NCBI GenBank assembly: GCA_963697675.1
Contig: CAVOOW010000003.1
Coordinates: 62,001 to 126,000 of the forward strand
Direction: 5' to 3'
Source of the DNA: CAVOOW01 sp963697675
GTDB lineage: Bacteria > Actinomycetota > Actinomycetes > JACCUZ01
Length of the DNA: 64,000 nt
The notes under the pieces were generated by a model that was given only the letters and a program-made list of their open reading frames with translations, searched no databases and was not told the origin of the DNA. Below, piece by piece: positions 1-9,086 of this stretch (position 1 is the first letter of the stretch; each line of letters begins with the position of its first letter). A program made the position numbers and the translations under genes.

Positions 1-79
1 GCCAACCAAACTTCCGGATGGTCGTCGCGGTCCTCTTGTCTTCCTGGTCGAGCCAGGCCTCTAGCTGCAAGTCGTTCAC
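1..79 (-). CDS. Partial N-terminus, DUF4262-like protein
   Basis: A reverse-strand frame opens with GTG at 79 and runs off the left edge of the window. A GGAGG lies about 8 nt upstream, which supports the start. The 26 visible residues begin MNDLQLEAWLDQEDKRT and include TATTIRKFGW. An acidic start followed by a (T/A)IRK-GW segment resembles the beginning of DUF4262 family proteins, whose function is unknown. Family assignment from so few residues is tentative; that a gene starts here is more secure. Confidence 0.5.
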   Translation of the reverse strand, partial: MNDLQLEAWLDQEDKRTATTIRKFGW

Positions 80-248
80 GTCCAGACCTCCGTCGTCGAC
101 TGACGCGCAACGCTAGAAGCAACCTCGGACAGAAACCGAGGACAGAGGTTCCAGCGCCCAGTCGGAGCCGCGAAGCCTGCCAGGATGACCCGGGGAGGAA
201 TGGCATGACGCGGAGAAACAACCGGCGGCGCGGCCGCCACGCGCCCCC

Positions 249-1952
249 GTGACCGCGCGGTGTTTCCCCGAGGACCCCGAGTTCGAGCACGAGACCGAAC
301 GCGTGGTCTGGGCCGCGTTGCGCGACCAACTGCCCGACGACGCTGCCCTGTTCGCGAACCTCGGCCTCACCGATCGCAAGGGCGACTGCGAGGCAGATCT
401 CGTCGTGGCACTGCCTGGCGCCGGCATCGCTGCCATCGAGGTCAAGGGCGGCCACGTCTACCGCGACGGCAGCACCTGGCGGCAGACCGGTGGCGGTGTT
501 CACAGGAAGGCGATCCGGCCGGTGAAGCAGGCGATGCGTGCCAAGTTCGCGCTGCGCGACTATGCGGACCGCGACCCGCGCTGGCACCGCCGCCGAGTGC
601 GGTTCGCACACCTGGTGGCCTTCCCGACGAGCCGGATCGGGGACGACGTCAACCCGCCGGACTCGCCGCGCTGGCTCGTGGTGGACGAGACCCAGACAGG
701 TCGCATCGCGAGCGTCGTCGAGGACGTCCTGGTCCGCCAGGACCACGAGAACCCGTTGGCGACGAAGCAGGACGTCGACGACCTCATCGACATCGTCGTC
801 GGACGGCCGATGTCCCAGCGCGATCTGGTCTTGGAGGCAAATGCTCGCGGCGCCGAGTGTGACCTGCTCACCAGCGGACAGGCGCACATCCTCGACTACA
901 TCAAGCTGCTGGACCGCGTCGAGGTGCGCGGCGGCGCCGGATCGGGCAAGACCTGGCTCGCGGTCGAGCAGGCGCGGCGGCTCGCCAGGCAAGGGAAGCG
1001 GGTCGGGCTGCTCTGCTATTCGCGCGGTCTGAGTGCCTATCTCAAGCGCCGCGTCGAGCTGCTGCCCGCTGACCAGCGACCCGCGTACGTCGGAACGTTC
1101 CACGAGCTCGGCGTCGCATGGGGCGCACCGCGAGGCCTCGACGACGACAGCGAATATTGGGAGCTACGCCTTCCGCTGCAGATGACTCAGATGGCGCCGC
1201 ACCTGGTGGACGCGGAACGCTTCGACGCCTTCGTGGTCGACGAGGCGCAGGACTTCTCCGACGCGTGGTGGCCGGCACTGGTCGCGGGACTGCGCGACAC
1301 GGAGCGCGGCGGGCTGTTCGCGTTCGCCGACGAGAGCCAGCGCGTGTTCGCCCGGCAGGGTCATCCGCCTGTGCAGCTCGTACCGATCTCGCTCGACGAC
1401 AACCTGCGCAACACCAAGCAGATCGCGCAGACCTTCGGCAGCCTCGCGCCCTGGCAGATGCGCTATCGCGGCGGCGAAGGGGCGCCGGTGCGCTTCATCC
1501 AGTGCTCCTCGGAGGAGGCGCTCACCTCGGCCGACGATGTCGTCGACGGCCTGCTCGCGGACGGCTGGGCGCATGAACACATCGCGCTGCTCACGACAGG
1601 ACACCGTCACCCGGTGCAGGTCGAGCGGCAGTTGCACGGTCACGACGCCTACTGGCAGTCCTACTGGGAGGGCGACGACGCGTTCTACGGCCACGTACTC
1701 GGCTTCAAAGGGCTCGAGCGGCCCGCGGTGGTGCTCGCCGTCAACGGGTTTCGCGACGATGACCGTGCCCGAGAGATGTTGTACGTGGGTCTGAGCCGCG
1801 CGCGGGATTTGCTGATTGTCTGTGGTGACCTCGAGGTGATCCGGGAAGTCGGGGGAGACGGCGTCGCGAACCGGCTGACCGACGGATACCCTCACGCGCG
1901 AACGCTGTGCCGGTTGATCTATTCGTCGGTCGTCAGCGAGCCAAGACGCTGA
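249..1952 (+). CDS. NERD domain / UvrD-like helicase protein
   Basis: A 567-residue protein with an N-terminal NERD (nuclease-related) domain at about residues 10-130, including the IAAIEVKGGHV strand, followed by a superfamily I helicase core. Walker A GGAGSGKT lies near residue 230, Walker B VVDEAQDF near 330, the GFKGLERPAVVLA motif near 484 and the motif VI-like YVGLSRARD near 511. This pairing predicts an ATP-driven DNA translocase with a nuclease-like module. Such proteins occur in accessory and defence regions, and two toxin-antitoxin pairs follow immediately. The GTG at 249 is the first start before the NERD domain. The 3' end overlaps the convergent HepT gene by 34 nt. The DNA substrate is unknown. 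Confidence 0.85.
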   Translation: MTARCFPEDPEFEHETERVVWAALRDQLPDDAALFANLGLTDRKGDCEADLVVALPGAGIAAIEVKGGHVYRDGSTWRQTGGGVHRKAIRPVKQAMRAKFALRDYADRDPRWHRRRVRFAHLVAFPTSRIGDDVNPPDSPRWLVVDETQTGRIASVVEDVLVRQDHENPLATKQDVDDLIDIVVGRPMSQRDLVLEANARGAECDLLTSGQAHILDYIKLLDRVEVRGGAGSGKTWLAVEQARRLARQGKRVGLLCYSRGLSAYLKRRVELLPADQRPAYVGTFHELGVAWGAPRGLDDDSEYWELRLPLQMTQMAPHLVDAERFDAFVVDEAQDFSDAWWPALVAGLRDTERGGLFAFADESQRVFARQGHPPVQLVPISLDDNLRNTKQIAQTFGSLAPWQMRYRGGEGAPVRFIQCSSEEALTSADDVVDGLLADGWAHEHIALLTTGHRHPVQVERQLHGHDAYWQSYWEGDDAFYGHVLGFKGLERPAVVLAVNGFRDDDRAREMLYVGLSRARDLLIVCGDLEVIREVGGDGVANRLTDGYPHARTLCRLIYSSVVSEPRR

Positions 1953-2254
1953 ATCGCCTCGTCGAGCTCGGGGAGATCGTGGTCGACCGTGGCCTGAATG
2001 ATCGCGTGCGACGTATCGAAATAGCGGTGCGCGAGGAGGTCTCGCATAGTCCTGATCTCGGTCCAGGGAATGGTGGGTTCACGGTCCAGCAGATCGGCGG
2101 ATATCCCTTTAACGGCCTCGCCGACCTCGATGAAGCGAACCCGCACCGCGTCAAAGATGAGCCCGTCGGTCAGGTCGCCTCGAGTGAGGTGACCTCGAAT
2201 TGCAGCGATGGCGGCGGCGATGTCCTCGAGACGTTGGTGCTCGCGTCTGCTCAC
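1919..2254 (-). CDS. hepT: HepT-like ribonuclease toxin (DUF86)
   Basis: A 111-residue helical protein of the HepT/DUF86 family, the toxin of MntA-HepT modules. The diagnostic R-x4-H-x-Y motif is present as RDLLAHRY, giving R71, H76 and Y78. In the family this HEPN motif cleaves RNA, and the cognate nucleotidyltransferase silences the toxin by AMPylating the motif tyrosine. The upstream gene encodes a nucleotidyltransferase, and the two overlap by 4 nt (ATGA), so translation is probably coupled. The 3' end overlaps the helicase gene on the other strand. The length is normal and nothing looks broken. Confidence 0.88.
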   Translation of the reverse strand: MSRREHQRLEDIAAAIAAIRGHLTRGDLTDGLIFDAVRVRFIEVGEAVKGISADLLDREPTIPWTEIRTMRDLLAHRYFDTSHAIIQATVDHDLPELDEAIQRLGSLTTDE

Positions 2255-2775
2255 AGCGCTACCTGGTCGGCTTCGACCTCTTCGCGAATGCCCGGCTTGA
2301 GATCGCTGCCGGGAACCAGATCGACGTTCGCTCCGAGGATTTCACCTAACTCCTTGCGCAGCCTGATGAACCCGAACAGACCCATGTCCTCGGGTAAGTC
2401 CGCGAGGAGATCGATGTCGCTGCCGGCGCTCTCTTCGCCTCGGGCGACGCTGCCGAAGACTCGTAGGTTCGTGGCGCCGCGGCGCCCTGCCGTTGCGACC
2501 AGGTCGTTCCGATGCCTCCGGACCCGCCGGCCGAGCGGCCCATGGAGCTTGCTTGACGGCACAGCCCGGGCGCGGACCCGGATATCCAGGTCCTTGCCTG
2601 CGGCGCCAATCAACTTGACAAGCGTCGGCAGCGACGGCTCGCGGGTGCCCGTCTCGTACGCGCTAACGACGCTCTGGGTGACGCCCGCTCGACGGGCGAG
2701 CTCGGTCTGAGACAGGCCCGCGCGCAGCCGAGCCTCGCGTAGGAGGGCGGCGGCCGAAACTGCCCCGGTTGGCAT
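2251..2775 (-). CDS. HTH-nucleotidyltransferase antitoxin (MntA-like)
   Basis: Two modules can be read. An Xre-type helix-turn-helix occupies about residues 5-65 (LSQTELARRAGVTQSVVSAY). A minimal nucleotidyltransferase domain follows, with FGSVARGE and SDIDLLADL, the GS-x(9-10)-D-x-D signature of MntA antitoxins. Family knowledge says the enzyme AMPylates the HepT tyrosine; the added HTH suggests it also represses its own promoter (inference). I chose the ATG at 2775 over an upstream in-frame start at 2841 because a TATAGT -10 box ends 7 nt before it. It precedes hepT with a 4-nt overlap. Confidence 0.85.
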   Translation of the reverse strand: MPTGAVSAAALLREARLRAGLSQTELARRAGVTQSVVSAYETGTREPSLPTLVKLIGAAGKDLDIRVRARAVPSSKLHGPLGRRVRRHRNDLVATAGRRGATNLRVFGSVARGEESAGSDIDLLADLPEDMGLFGFIRLRKELGEILGANVDLVPGSDLKPGIREEVEADQVAL

Positions 2776-2782
2776 GGCTAAA

Positions 2783-2788
2783 ACTATA
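2783..2788 (-). promoter_or_regulatory. -10 box of a leaderless antitoxin transcript
   Basis: On the reverse strand TATAGT is followed by 7 nt and then the ATG at 2775, so transcription should begin at or next to the start codon. No Shine-Dalgarno sequence is present. A convincing -35 box was not seen. Confidence 0.5.
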
Positions 2789-2904
2789 GCGGATCGTCGA
2801 TAGGACCTTTGCCGTATCTGATCAAGGCCACGCGCGCGCAAGGAGCGCCGCGGCCGGCGTCACTCGGTGACGCGTCGGCTGCAACCGCCTCGGCCAAACA
2901 GCCC

Positions 2905-2955
2905 TTGACAAACTTGACACGACTGCCATCGAGGACATACTGTCAAGTTTGACAA
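2905..2955 (+). promoter_or_regulatory. Inverted-repeat operator/promoter of the Xre-RES module
   Basis: Two perfect 15-bp arms face each other: TTGACAAACTTGACA at 2905-2919 and TGTCAAGTTTGACAA at 2941-2955, separated by 21 bp. Each arm itself contains the TTGACA-type half-site twice. The inner TTGACA (2914-2919) can serve as a -35 box with CATACT (2936-2941) as -10 at 16-bp spacing, so repressor binding would cover the promoter. It lies directly upstream of the Xre/ParS-like antitoxin and is the likely autoregulatory operator. The symmetry is seen directly; the role is inference. Confidence 0.7.
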
Positions 2956-2980
2956 GCATGGCTACTGAGGGAGCCGGCGA

Positions 2981-3508
2981 ATGGCGGACAGCGCGAGCGT
3001 GGTGCTTGAGGCAGTCGCGCGACGGCTGGAAGAGGACCCGCAGCAGGTGATGCCGACGTTGCGGTTGCTCGCCGACCGGGATGCGTTGCCGGAGGTCGCG
3101 GACGAATGGACCGTTGACCTCGCTCGTCAGGTCAACGCCGAGCGTCTCGCCACCCGTCGGGCCGAGTTTCGTGGCCGCGCGTACTCCACGGCGGAGGTCC
3201 GCGTGTTGCTCGGCGACGTGACGCGCCAAGCGGTGTCGCTCCGGGTGGCGAAGAGGGGCTTGTTGTCGCTGGAGCTTGCCGGCACGTCCTATTTCCCGGA
3301 CTGGCAGTTCGGACCCGACGGCCCGCTCCCTGGTCTCAACCGAATCGTCGCGGCGCTGACTGCAAACTGTCGGGGAGTTCTTGCCGCCGACGCACTGATG
3401 CGCACGCCGCTGGAGGAGGAGAGCGGTCGCACCCCCGCCCAGCTGCTGGGTGATGGCGACGCCGACACCGCCGTGCACTACGTGACAGTCGCTGGCGGCG
3501 GCTCCTGA
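2981..3508 (+). CDS. Xre/ParS-type antitoxin of the RES toxin
   Basis: A 175-residue protein with a central helix-turn-helix-like segment (AEVRVLLGDVTRQAVSLRVA) and a C-terminal part resembling the Xre/MbcA/ParS toxin-binding domain (ALMRTPLEEESGRTPAQLL). In this family the antitoxin binds the RES toxin and represses the operon. AGGGAG lies 7 nt before the ATG, and the striking inverted repeat at 2905-2955 is immediately upstream. The RES-domain gene follows in the same direction after 89 nt. Sequence conservation in this antitoxin group is low, so the call rests on the HTH, the C-terminal domain and the partner gene. Confidence 0.75.
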   Translation: MADSASVVLEAVARRLEEDPQQVMPTLRLLADRDALPEVADEWTVDLARQVNAERLATRRAEFRGRAYSTAEVRVLLGDVTRQAVSLRVAKRGLLSLELAGTSYFPDWQFGPDGPLPGLNRIVAALTANCRGVLAADALMRTPLEEESGRTPAQLLGDGDADTAVHYVTVAGGGS

Positions 3509-3597
3509 GCAGGTCGGCCCGGTCACCGTCGGACCCGACGCTGGGCTACGCGAAGAACCTCTGGTCGGACAAACGACCACCTGGCCTGCGGCTCACA

Positions 3598-4129
3598 GTG
3601 CGACGGCACCCTTGGTATCGGCTCGACAGCGAGCCCCCGAGCCGGTGGCGCTGGTCGGCCTACCCGCACCCGCGCCACCGGTTCGACTCGGCGTCGGGTG
3701 ATTTCAGGATCCGCTATGCGGGCGATGCCCAGCGGGTGGCGCTGCGCGAACGGTTCGACGACGAGGGCCTCATCGTCTCAACTGACAATCTGCGTCTGAG
3801 TCTGGTGGAGCTGACCGGTGTGCTGCGGGTGCTGGACCTACGTCTCGAGCGAAACCTGGACGCGCTTGGCCTGGACGACCAGATCAACACCAGCCGTGCC
3901 CCGGCCGTATGGGACGCATGCCAGCGTCTCGCCGACCACGTTCATGACTGGTACGGCGACCGCTGCGACGGCATCGTCTACCGATCCCGCACCACGCCGC
4001 AGCACTCGGCCAACCTCGCGTTCTTCTCTCACGCTCCGCTGTCCGCTCGGACTCTCGGTCGACTCGGTGACCAGACCGGCCGTTGGCTGCCTGGTGCTGT
4101 CGGACGGGTTTGCCGTCGAAGGCTGGTAG
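3598..4129 (+). CDS. RES-domain toxin, frame interrupted near the C-terminus
   Basis: The protein reads as a RES domain: HPWYRLDSEPPSRWRW, HRFDSASGDFRIRYAG, LDALGLDDQINTSRAP, then the conserved DRCDGIVYRSRTTPQ and SANLAFFSHAPL. RES toxins degrade cellular NAD+ and are neutralised by Xre/ParS-type antitoxins such as the gene upstream. The frame holds until about 4070. The expected ending LVLSDGFAVEGW is in the +1 frame and stops at 4129, so one extra base lies at about 4070-4095. The total length fits a net +1. No ATG or strong Shine-Dalgarno was found; GTG at 3598 is the first usable start. An intact 176-residue toxin is the likely true product. Confidence 0.75.
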
Positions 4130-4154
4130 CCGCAGACGGTCCCTCGTGTCCGTC

Positions 4155-7062
4155 TCATGTCGCCGCAGCTCGCACCAGGGAGTTCAGCTCGGTCGCCAAT
4201 GCCGCGGTCGACTCGGGCAGCGGTGCCGTCGCCGATGTCGCTGCCGCCACAGCCTCGAGCCGGGCCTGCTCGACACGTGACATCTGCCACGGCGTGAGCA
4301 CCAGCCCGAACCGGTCGGCCAGCTCCAGAGCACCGTCCAACACACGCAACGCATCAACAGACCCGACCGCGACGAGAGCGCACCCGGCGCCGGCGAACGC
4401 TTCGACGCCCCACCGGTCGGGCTCGCCGTCCGGCCGCCCAGCCAGCAGGGCCTTGAAGAAACCCAACGCCTGCAACGGTTCGTCGGCTCCGAGCGCCGCC
4501 CATCCGGCATTCAGCGACATCACGAGTGGCGGTTCGCCGGCCCATCGCCGACGTACCTCTTCCATCGCCTCGATCAGCAACGCCAACGCACGTTCACCCG
4601 CGCCTGCCTCGGTCAGCGCCTGTGAGACGTTGCCGACCACCGGGACGAGATCGGTCGCCGATCCGGTGTCGCGCACGAGTGCCCACGCCTCCTCGGCGGT
4701 CGCGAGCGGGTCCTCGTCGCCGCCGATCGCTGCCTGCACGCCGGCGAGCAGCCCGAGCGCCTCGGGCAGCCGAGGCAACGCATCGCGCCTGGCCCACAGC
4801 ACGGCGTCGCTGGCCGCCGCGAGTGCTGACCACAGCTTGCCGGCGTCGTTGCGCTCGACGGCGCGAACGTTGTAGGCCGACACCAGCCAGGTCGGCTCAC
4901 CGCGAGCGAGCAGCACGGGGATCGCCTCGTCGAGTGCGTCGGAGGCGGCCTGCCGATCGGTGCGCAGCAGCATCGCGGCCCGTTGCGTCTGCACCCGCGC
5001 GCGGTCGATCGGTCGCAACCGACCGCTGTCGAGCACGCGTTGCGTCCAGCGCAGCCCGGGTGCGTAGGCCTCGGTCCAGTTCCACAAGTACGTCAACGTC
5101 ACCGCCAGGTCGCCGACACCCGAGGACCCGTCCTGCAACGCGGAACGCAACGCCGCGAGATAGTCGTCGTGGTCGCGACGCAGCGCCTGCACGAGCTCGT
5201 CGTGCAGCTCCGTGCCTCGCCAGCGCGCCGCGTACCACTCCCTGTGCCGCCGCCGCGCGTCGGCGAGCTCGGCCGCGGACAGCTCGCTCAACGCGAGGTC
5301 GCGCACCGTCCGCAGCAGCCGCACGCGCAGCGCACCGGAGCCACGTTCGACGTGTACGAGTGCCTCGCGCGCCAGATCGCGCACCAGCCGCTCGGTGTCG
5401 GCGCCGGTCCCCGCAACGGCGACTGCAGCCGCGATGTCGAAGGCGCCGGCGAACACTCCCAGACGTCGCAACACTGCACGATGCTCCGCGTCGAGCCGAT
5501 CGACCGACCACAGCAACGTGTCTCGCAGACCACGATGCCGGTCATCGCGACCCTGATCCGGCGACGGACAGCTCGAGCGGTTCGTCGATGAGGGACACCA
5601 GCTCGGCGACAGTGTGAGTCGAGGCATGCGCTGCGACGAGCTCCAACGCAAGCGGCAGTCCGTCGAGCCGGCGCGCGATGACGGCGAGCTGTTGCAGGTC
5701 GTCCGCGTCCGCCGATCCGCCATGGTCGACCAGCCGGTCGGTGAGCAACCGCACCGCGGGCGACGCCGCGATGTCCTCGAGGTCGGCGTCGAGCGGCGGA
5801 AAAGCCAGCGGTGGCAACGGGATCTGCCGCTCGCCGAGCACGTCGAGCGCCCGCCGTGACGTCACGACCATCCGCACGCCACGGCACCGGAGCAGGAGTG
5901 CCTCGGCCAGCAATGCTGTTGCCGACAGCGCCCACTCGGCTTCGTCGAACAGCACCAGGACGTCGCTGTCGCCGAGACCGGCCACGAGGTCGTCGACCGC
6001 CTCACCACCGGGCACGCCAAGTCCGACCGCGCGGGCTGTTGCCTCCGCGAGCTCGTCGACATCGACGTCACCGAGGCCGGACAGGTCTACGTACGCCGTC
6101 GCCCGATCCTCCAGCCGCACGCCCACTTCCGCCAGCAGCCGGCTCTTGCCCACGCCGCCCGGTCCCACCACCGTGACCAGCCGCCGGCCGCCGCTCAACG
6201 CGTCGAGCACCGCGGCGAGCTCGTCGTCGCGTCCGATGAGCGGCACGACCGGCAGAGGTACGGCGACGCGGGCGCGCGCACGGGTGGGTGCCGCCATGGT
6301 GGGTGGTGCGGCCGGCCCGTCGAGGTCCGGGTCATGGTCGAGCAGCCGGTGATGCAGTGCTGTCGTCGCGGGTCCGGGCTCGATGCCGAGCTCGTCGCGC
6401 AGCCGCACCCGGAGCTGTTCGAAGACGTCGAGTGCGTCGCGCGGTCGACCGGACCGGTAGAGGGCCAGCATGAGCAACTGGTGGGCACGTTCGCGCAGCG
6501 GCTGTTCTTCAGCGATACCAAGGGCCAGATGAAGCGCATCTGCGACGGCGGAGTCGAGCAGCAGCTCGGTCAGCTGCTCGGCGGCGGCGACTCGTTGCTC
6601 AGCCAGTCGGGCGCGGTCGGCCACGACGATGGTGTCAGTGATGTCGACGTACGCCGTGTCGTCGCGCCACAACCCGAGGGCGTTGCGCAACGCGTCGATG
6701 GCGGTCTCCTTGTCGCCGCGTTCTCGTGCTCGCGACGCGTCCGCGACGCGCTCCTGGAAGACGTCCTCGTCGATCTCGGCCTTGTCGGTGACGAGGCGAT
6801 AGCCACCGTCCTCGGTCTCCACGCAGTCCTTGCCGAGCTTGGACCTCAACCGCGCGACGACGGTGTGCACTGCAGACACGTCGAGACGTCCGGATTCCTC
6901 GGCCCACACGAGCTCGAGCAACGTGTCGGGGGAGACCGTGTCGCCACGGCGACGCAGTAGCACGGCGAGGCTGTCGCGTGGGCGCTTGCCGCGGGGCGTG
7001 ACGTCCACGCCGTCGCGGATCACCTGCAAGGTGCCGAGTACCCCGTACTGCATCTGGATCAT
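4155..7062 (-). CDS. SARP/AfsR-family regulator (BTAD + NB-ARC), frameshifted
   Basis: A large Streptomyces-antibiotic-regulatory-protein type activator of about 968 residues once one frameshift near 5542-5565 is repaired. The N-terminus (MQYGVLGTLQVIRDG, then DTLLELVW and VHTVVARLRSKLG) is an OmpR-like DNA-binding domain. A BTAD helical domain follows (AEEQPLRERAHQLLMLALYRSGR). Next comes an ATPase with Walker A VVGPGGVGKSRLL and sensor-like VVTSRRALDVLGE, then a helical repeat region. The first frame stops after SVAGSGSR; the second resumes at DDRHRGLRDTLLW. The length fits a single +1. ATG at 7062 is followed closely by a second in-frame ATG at 7053. Targets are unknown; no secondary-metabolite cluster is adjacent. 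Confidence 0.85.
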
Positions 7063-7560
7063 GGAATCATCCCGGAATGCTGTAACGCAGTTGGAGTTTT
7101 GACGATGAGGTGTCATAGCATGCGCGGACCGTTCTCGAACGGTGACAGAGAGAAATCGCCGATCGCTCTGTGTGACCGGCGAAAGTCATGATGTCGGCCT
7201 GCACGCACGATCGACGAAAGAGAGGTTGTCTCAAACCCTAATAATTCCGGTTATCCTGACTGCAGATCCCGCCACCAGTGGTGATCCGCGGTCGCCGAAA
7301 AGCCATCCGAGACCCGATGGCCGGCACCGCAGCAGCGTCCAGCAGTTGTCCATGTGTCGCGCGGCCAAGCTAGCCGCGTCGACTCGCCTGGGGGCTGTAC
7401 TCCGCGGCCGTAAGGACGCCACGGATTCGAGTTTCGGAGCATCAGGCTCCGGACTCGCGAACTTGCGCAGCTGTCTGCGCATCGTCACTCGTCGCTGCCA
7501 TGACCTGGTACCGCCAGCGCATGCGTACAGGCACGAGTTCATTCGAAGGGTATTTGTTTG
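7063..7560. other. Long intergenic region, promoters presumed
   Basis: About 500 nt separate the divergent SARP regulator and the secreted hydrolase, and no credible coding frame is present. A 7-bp inverted repeat lies at 7128-7143. A locally A/T-rich stretch around 7220-7260 (TTGTCT, later TTATCC) could hold the promoter for the hydrolase. Small hairpins occur at about 7436-7450 and 7465-7480 (GCGCAG-ctgt-CTGCGC) in the likely 5' leader. I could not match the leader to a known riboswitch. Confidence 0.4.
7128..7143. promoter_or_regulatory. Short inverted repeat upstream of the SARP gene
   Basis: ACCGTTC-tc-GAACGGT, perfect 7-bp arms with a 2-nt centre, lies 66 nt upstream of the SARP start. 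Its size and place suit a dimeric DNA-binding protein; no factor can be named. Confidence 0.4.
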
Positions 7561-8445
7561 ATGCGCACTTCTTTGAAAGCAGCTATCGCGACCAGTGCGG
7601 TCGCCGGAGTCATCGCTTTGGGGGTTGTCAATCCAACGGCGGAAGCAACACCGGGGGCTGCCGCGACAGCGGCTGCGGCATCAACGAAGGCCAAAATCGG
7701 CATGTCGGCTCCAGTGGCAACTTGGAGCCAGCGTGTCAAGGAGGTCGGGCCAGGTCTGCAAGCTCGTCGCATCTTCCTCACCTCGTTCACGGCGGGCATG
7801 AGCCTTCCGACAAAGGCATGTAACGACGGCATGTATCCGATCATCTCGCTGCGAACAGGCGGGTATTCCTGGGCTCAGGTTGCGGCAGGGCAGGCGGACG
7901 CGCAGCTGAAGGCAATGGCGACCAAGTTGGCCGCGTTGCCGTGCGACGTGTTCGTGGCCATCCACCACGAGCCCTACGGCGACGGCGCGCCAGCCGACTG
8001 GGCCAAGATGCAGGTACACGCACTGCCGATCCTCGGTGTCGACGCCGGGGTCAAGGTCGGTGTGATCGCCAACGGCTGGATGTGGTCCAGCATGAAGAAG
8101 GGCTACACCGACGCCGAGATCGCGCAGTACATCCCGAAGTCGGTCATCGCGGTGTCTGACGTGATTGCCGCCGACACCTACCAGTCGAGTGCGACTGGCG
8201 AGGACGGCGCAGCCAAGATGAAGAACATGGCCGCGTGGGCCCGGCGCGTCGGTGGCGTCAAGGCGCTCGGCGTCGGTGAGTTCAATGCCGTCACGGCGAC
8301 CGCCATCACCAACGCGATGAACGAGCTCAAGAGCGAGCCGCTGTTCGCGTGGGGCTGCGTCTGGAACTCCAACGGGTCGTCGTGGGCCACTGTCCTGACG
8401 GGCGACCGGCTCACGGCGTTCAAGAAGGCCCTCGCCGCTTGGTGA
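7561..8445 (+). CDS. Secreted glycoside-hydrolase-like TIM-barrel protein
   Basis: A 294-residue exported protein. Residues 1-30 form a Sec signal peptide (MRTSLKAAIATSAVAGVIAL...), followed by an Ala/Thr-rich linker. The mature part looks like a beta/alpha barrel. FVAIHHEPYGDG carries an H-H-E-P motif like the acid/base region of GH26-type enzymes, and ALGVGEFNAV could supply the second glutamate. It probably hydrolyses a cell-surface or environmental polysaccharide; the substrate is not deducible. I chose ATG at 7561 over the adjacent upstream TTG; GAAGGG lies about 10 nt before it. It stands alone, with a long leader upstream. Confidence 0.6.
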   Translation: MRTSLKAAIATSAVAGVIALGVVNPTAEATPGAAATAAAASTKAKIGMSAPVATWSQRVKEVGPGLQARRIFLTSFTAGMSLPTKACNDGMYPIISLRTGGYSWAQVAAGQADAQLKAMATKLAALPCDVFVAIHHEPYGDGAPADWAKMQVHALPILGVDAGVKVGVIANGWMWSSMKKGYTDAEIAQYIPKSVIAVSDVIAADTYQSSATGEDGAAKMKNMAAWARRVGGVKALGVGEFNAVTATAITNAMNELKSEPLFAWGCVWNSNGSSWATVLTGDRLTAFKKALAAW

Positions 8446-8628
8446 CGTGGGTTGACGCCGTAACTGGTGAGTTTTAGTACGTAGCTGCCGTTGCGCTCGG
8501 CGGGTCCGGTTGTCGGGCCCGTCGGGTGCGGCGGCGTTGATCGTCCACAGGCGATGGATTTGGCCCGGACGTACGAGAGCCTGTGGACGACGCACTCGAT
8601 GATGGTTGGCCCGGTCATCCTCGGATGC

Positions 8629-8928
8629 ATGGCCATCTGTCAGCTTTGCGATCGCGAGATGCTCACTGCCTCGTCGTGCACTGTCTCTGCGTTGCACATC
8701 GGAGGGAAGCCGTTCGCGGCTGTGCCCTATGGAGGCGAGACGCGGTACGGACGCATTGTGAGCACCCTGCGCCGGTGTCACGACTGCGGCGTGGAGCCCG
8801 AGGGATTCCACCATCTCGGTTGTGACTGGGCGGAGTGCCCGCACTGCCGCGGCCAGCTGTTCACCTGCAGTTGCCCGTTCGACGAGTTCGCCGGCGAGGA
8901 CGACGACGATCTCGATGACTGGCCGTAG
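8629..8928 (+). CDS. Small cysteine-rich zinc-ribbon-like protein
   Basis: A 99-residue protein with paired-cysteine motifs: CQLCDREM near the N-terminus, CHDCG in the middle, and CPHCRGQLFTCSC near the end, plus HHLGCD. The tail is strongly acidic (DEFAGEDDDDLDDW). The spacing suggests two zinc ribbons. I recognise the pattern as that of a conserved actinobacterial hypothetical family, but no function is known to me. ATG at 8629 begins directly before the first CxxC; longer in-frame starts exist. A clear terminator follows at 8960-8983. Confidence 0.65.
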   Translation: MAICQLCDREMLTASSCTVSALHIGGKPFAAVPYGGETRYGRIVSTLRRCHDCGVEPEGFHHLGCDWAECPHCRGQLFTCSCPFDEFAGEDDDDLDDWP

Positions 8929-8959
8929 GCGCTCGTTTTGGTCCGTCGAGCCACCGCGG

Positions 8960-8983
8960 AGCGTTTCCGCGGAAACGCTTTTT
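8960..8983 (+). terminator. Intrinsic terminator
   Basis: AGCGTTTCCG and CGGAAACGCT form a perfect 20-nt palindrome (8960-8979) followed directly by a run of T (8979-8983). It sits 31 nt after the stop of the cysteine-rich gene and is the most textbook Rho-independent terminator in the window. Confidence 0.8.
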
Positions 8984-9086
8984 GCCTCACGTGATCGGGT
9001 GAGAAACGCATGAACGTCGCGGTCTGCTCGTGGAGACCATGGCAGGTCGGGGGGTTCTGTCCGGGGTCCTCTTTAGCGTGCAAGCC

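Noticed and set aside
7281..7330. A hairpin CCATC...GATGG in the secreted hydrolase leader, considered as a riboswitch
   Set aside because: The conserved loops of cyclic-di-GMP, cyclic-di-AMP and cobalamin riboswitches were not found around it.
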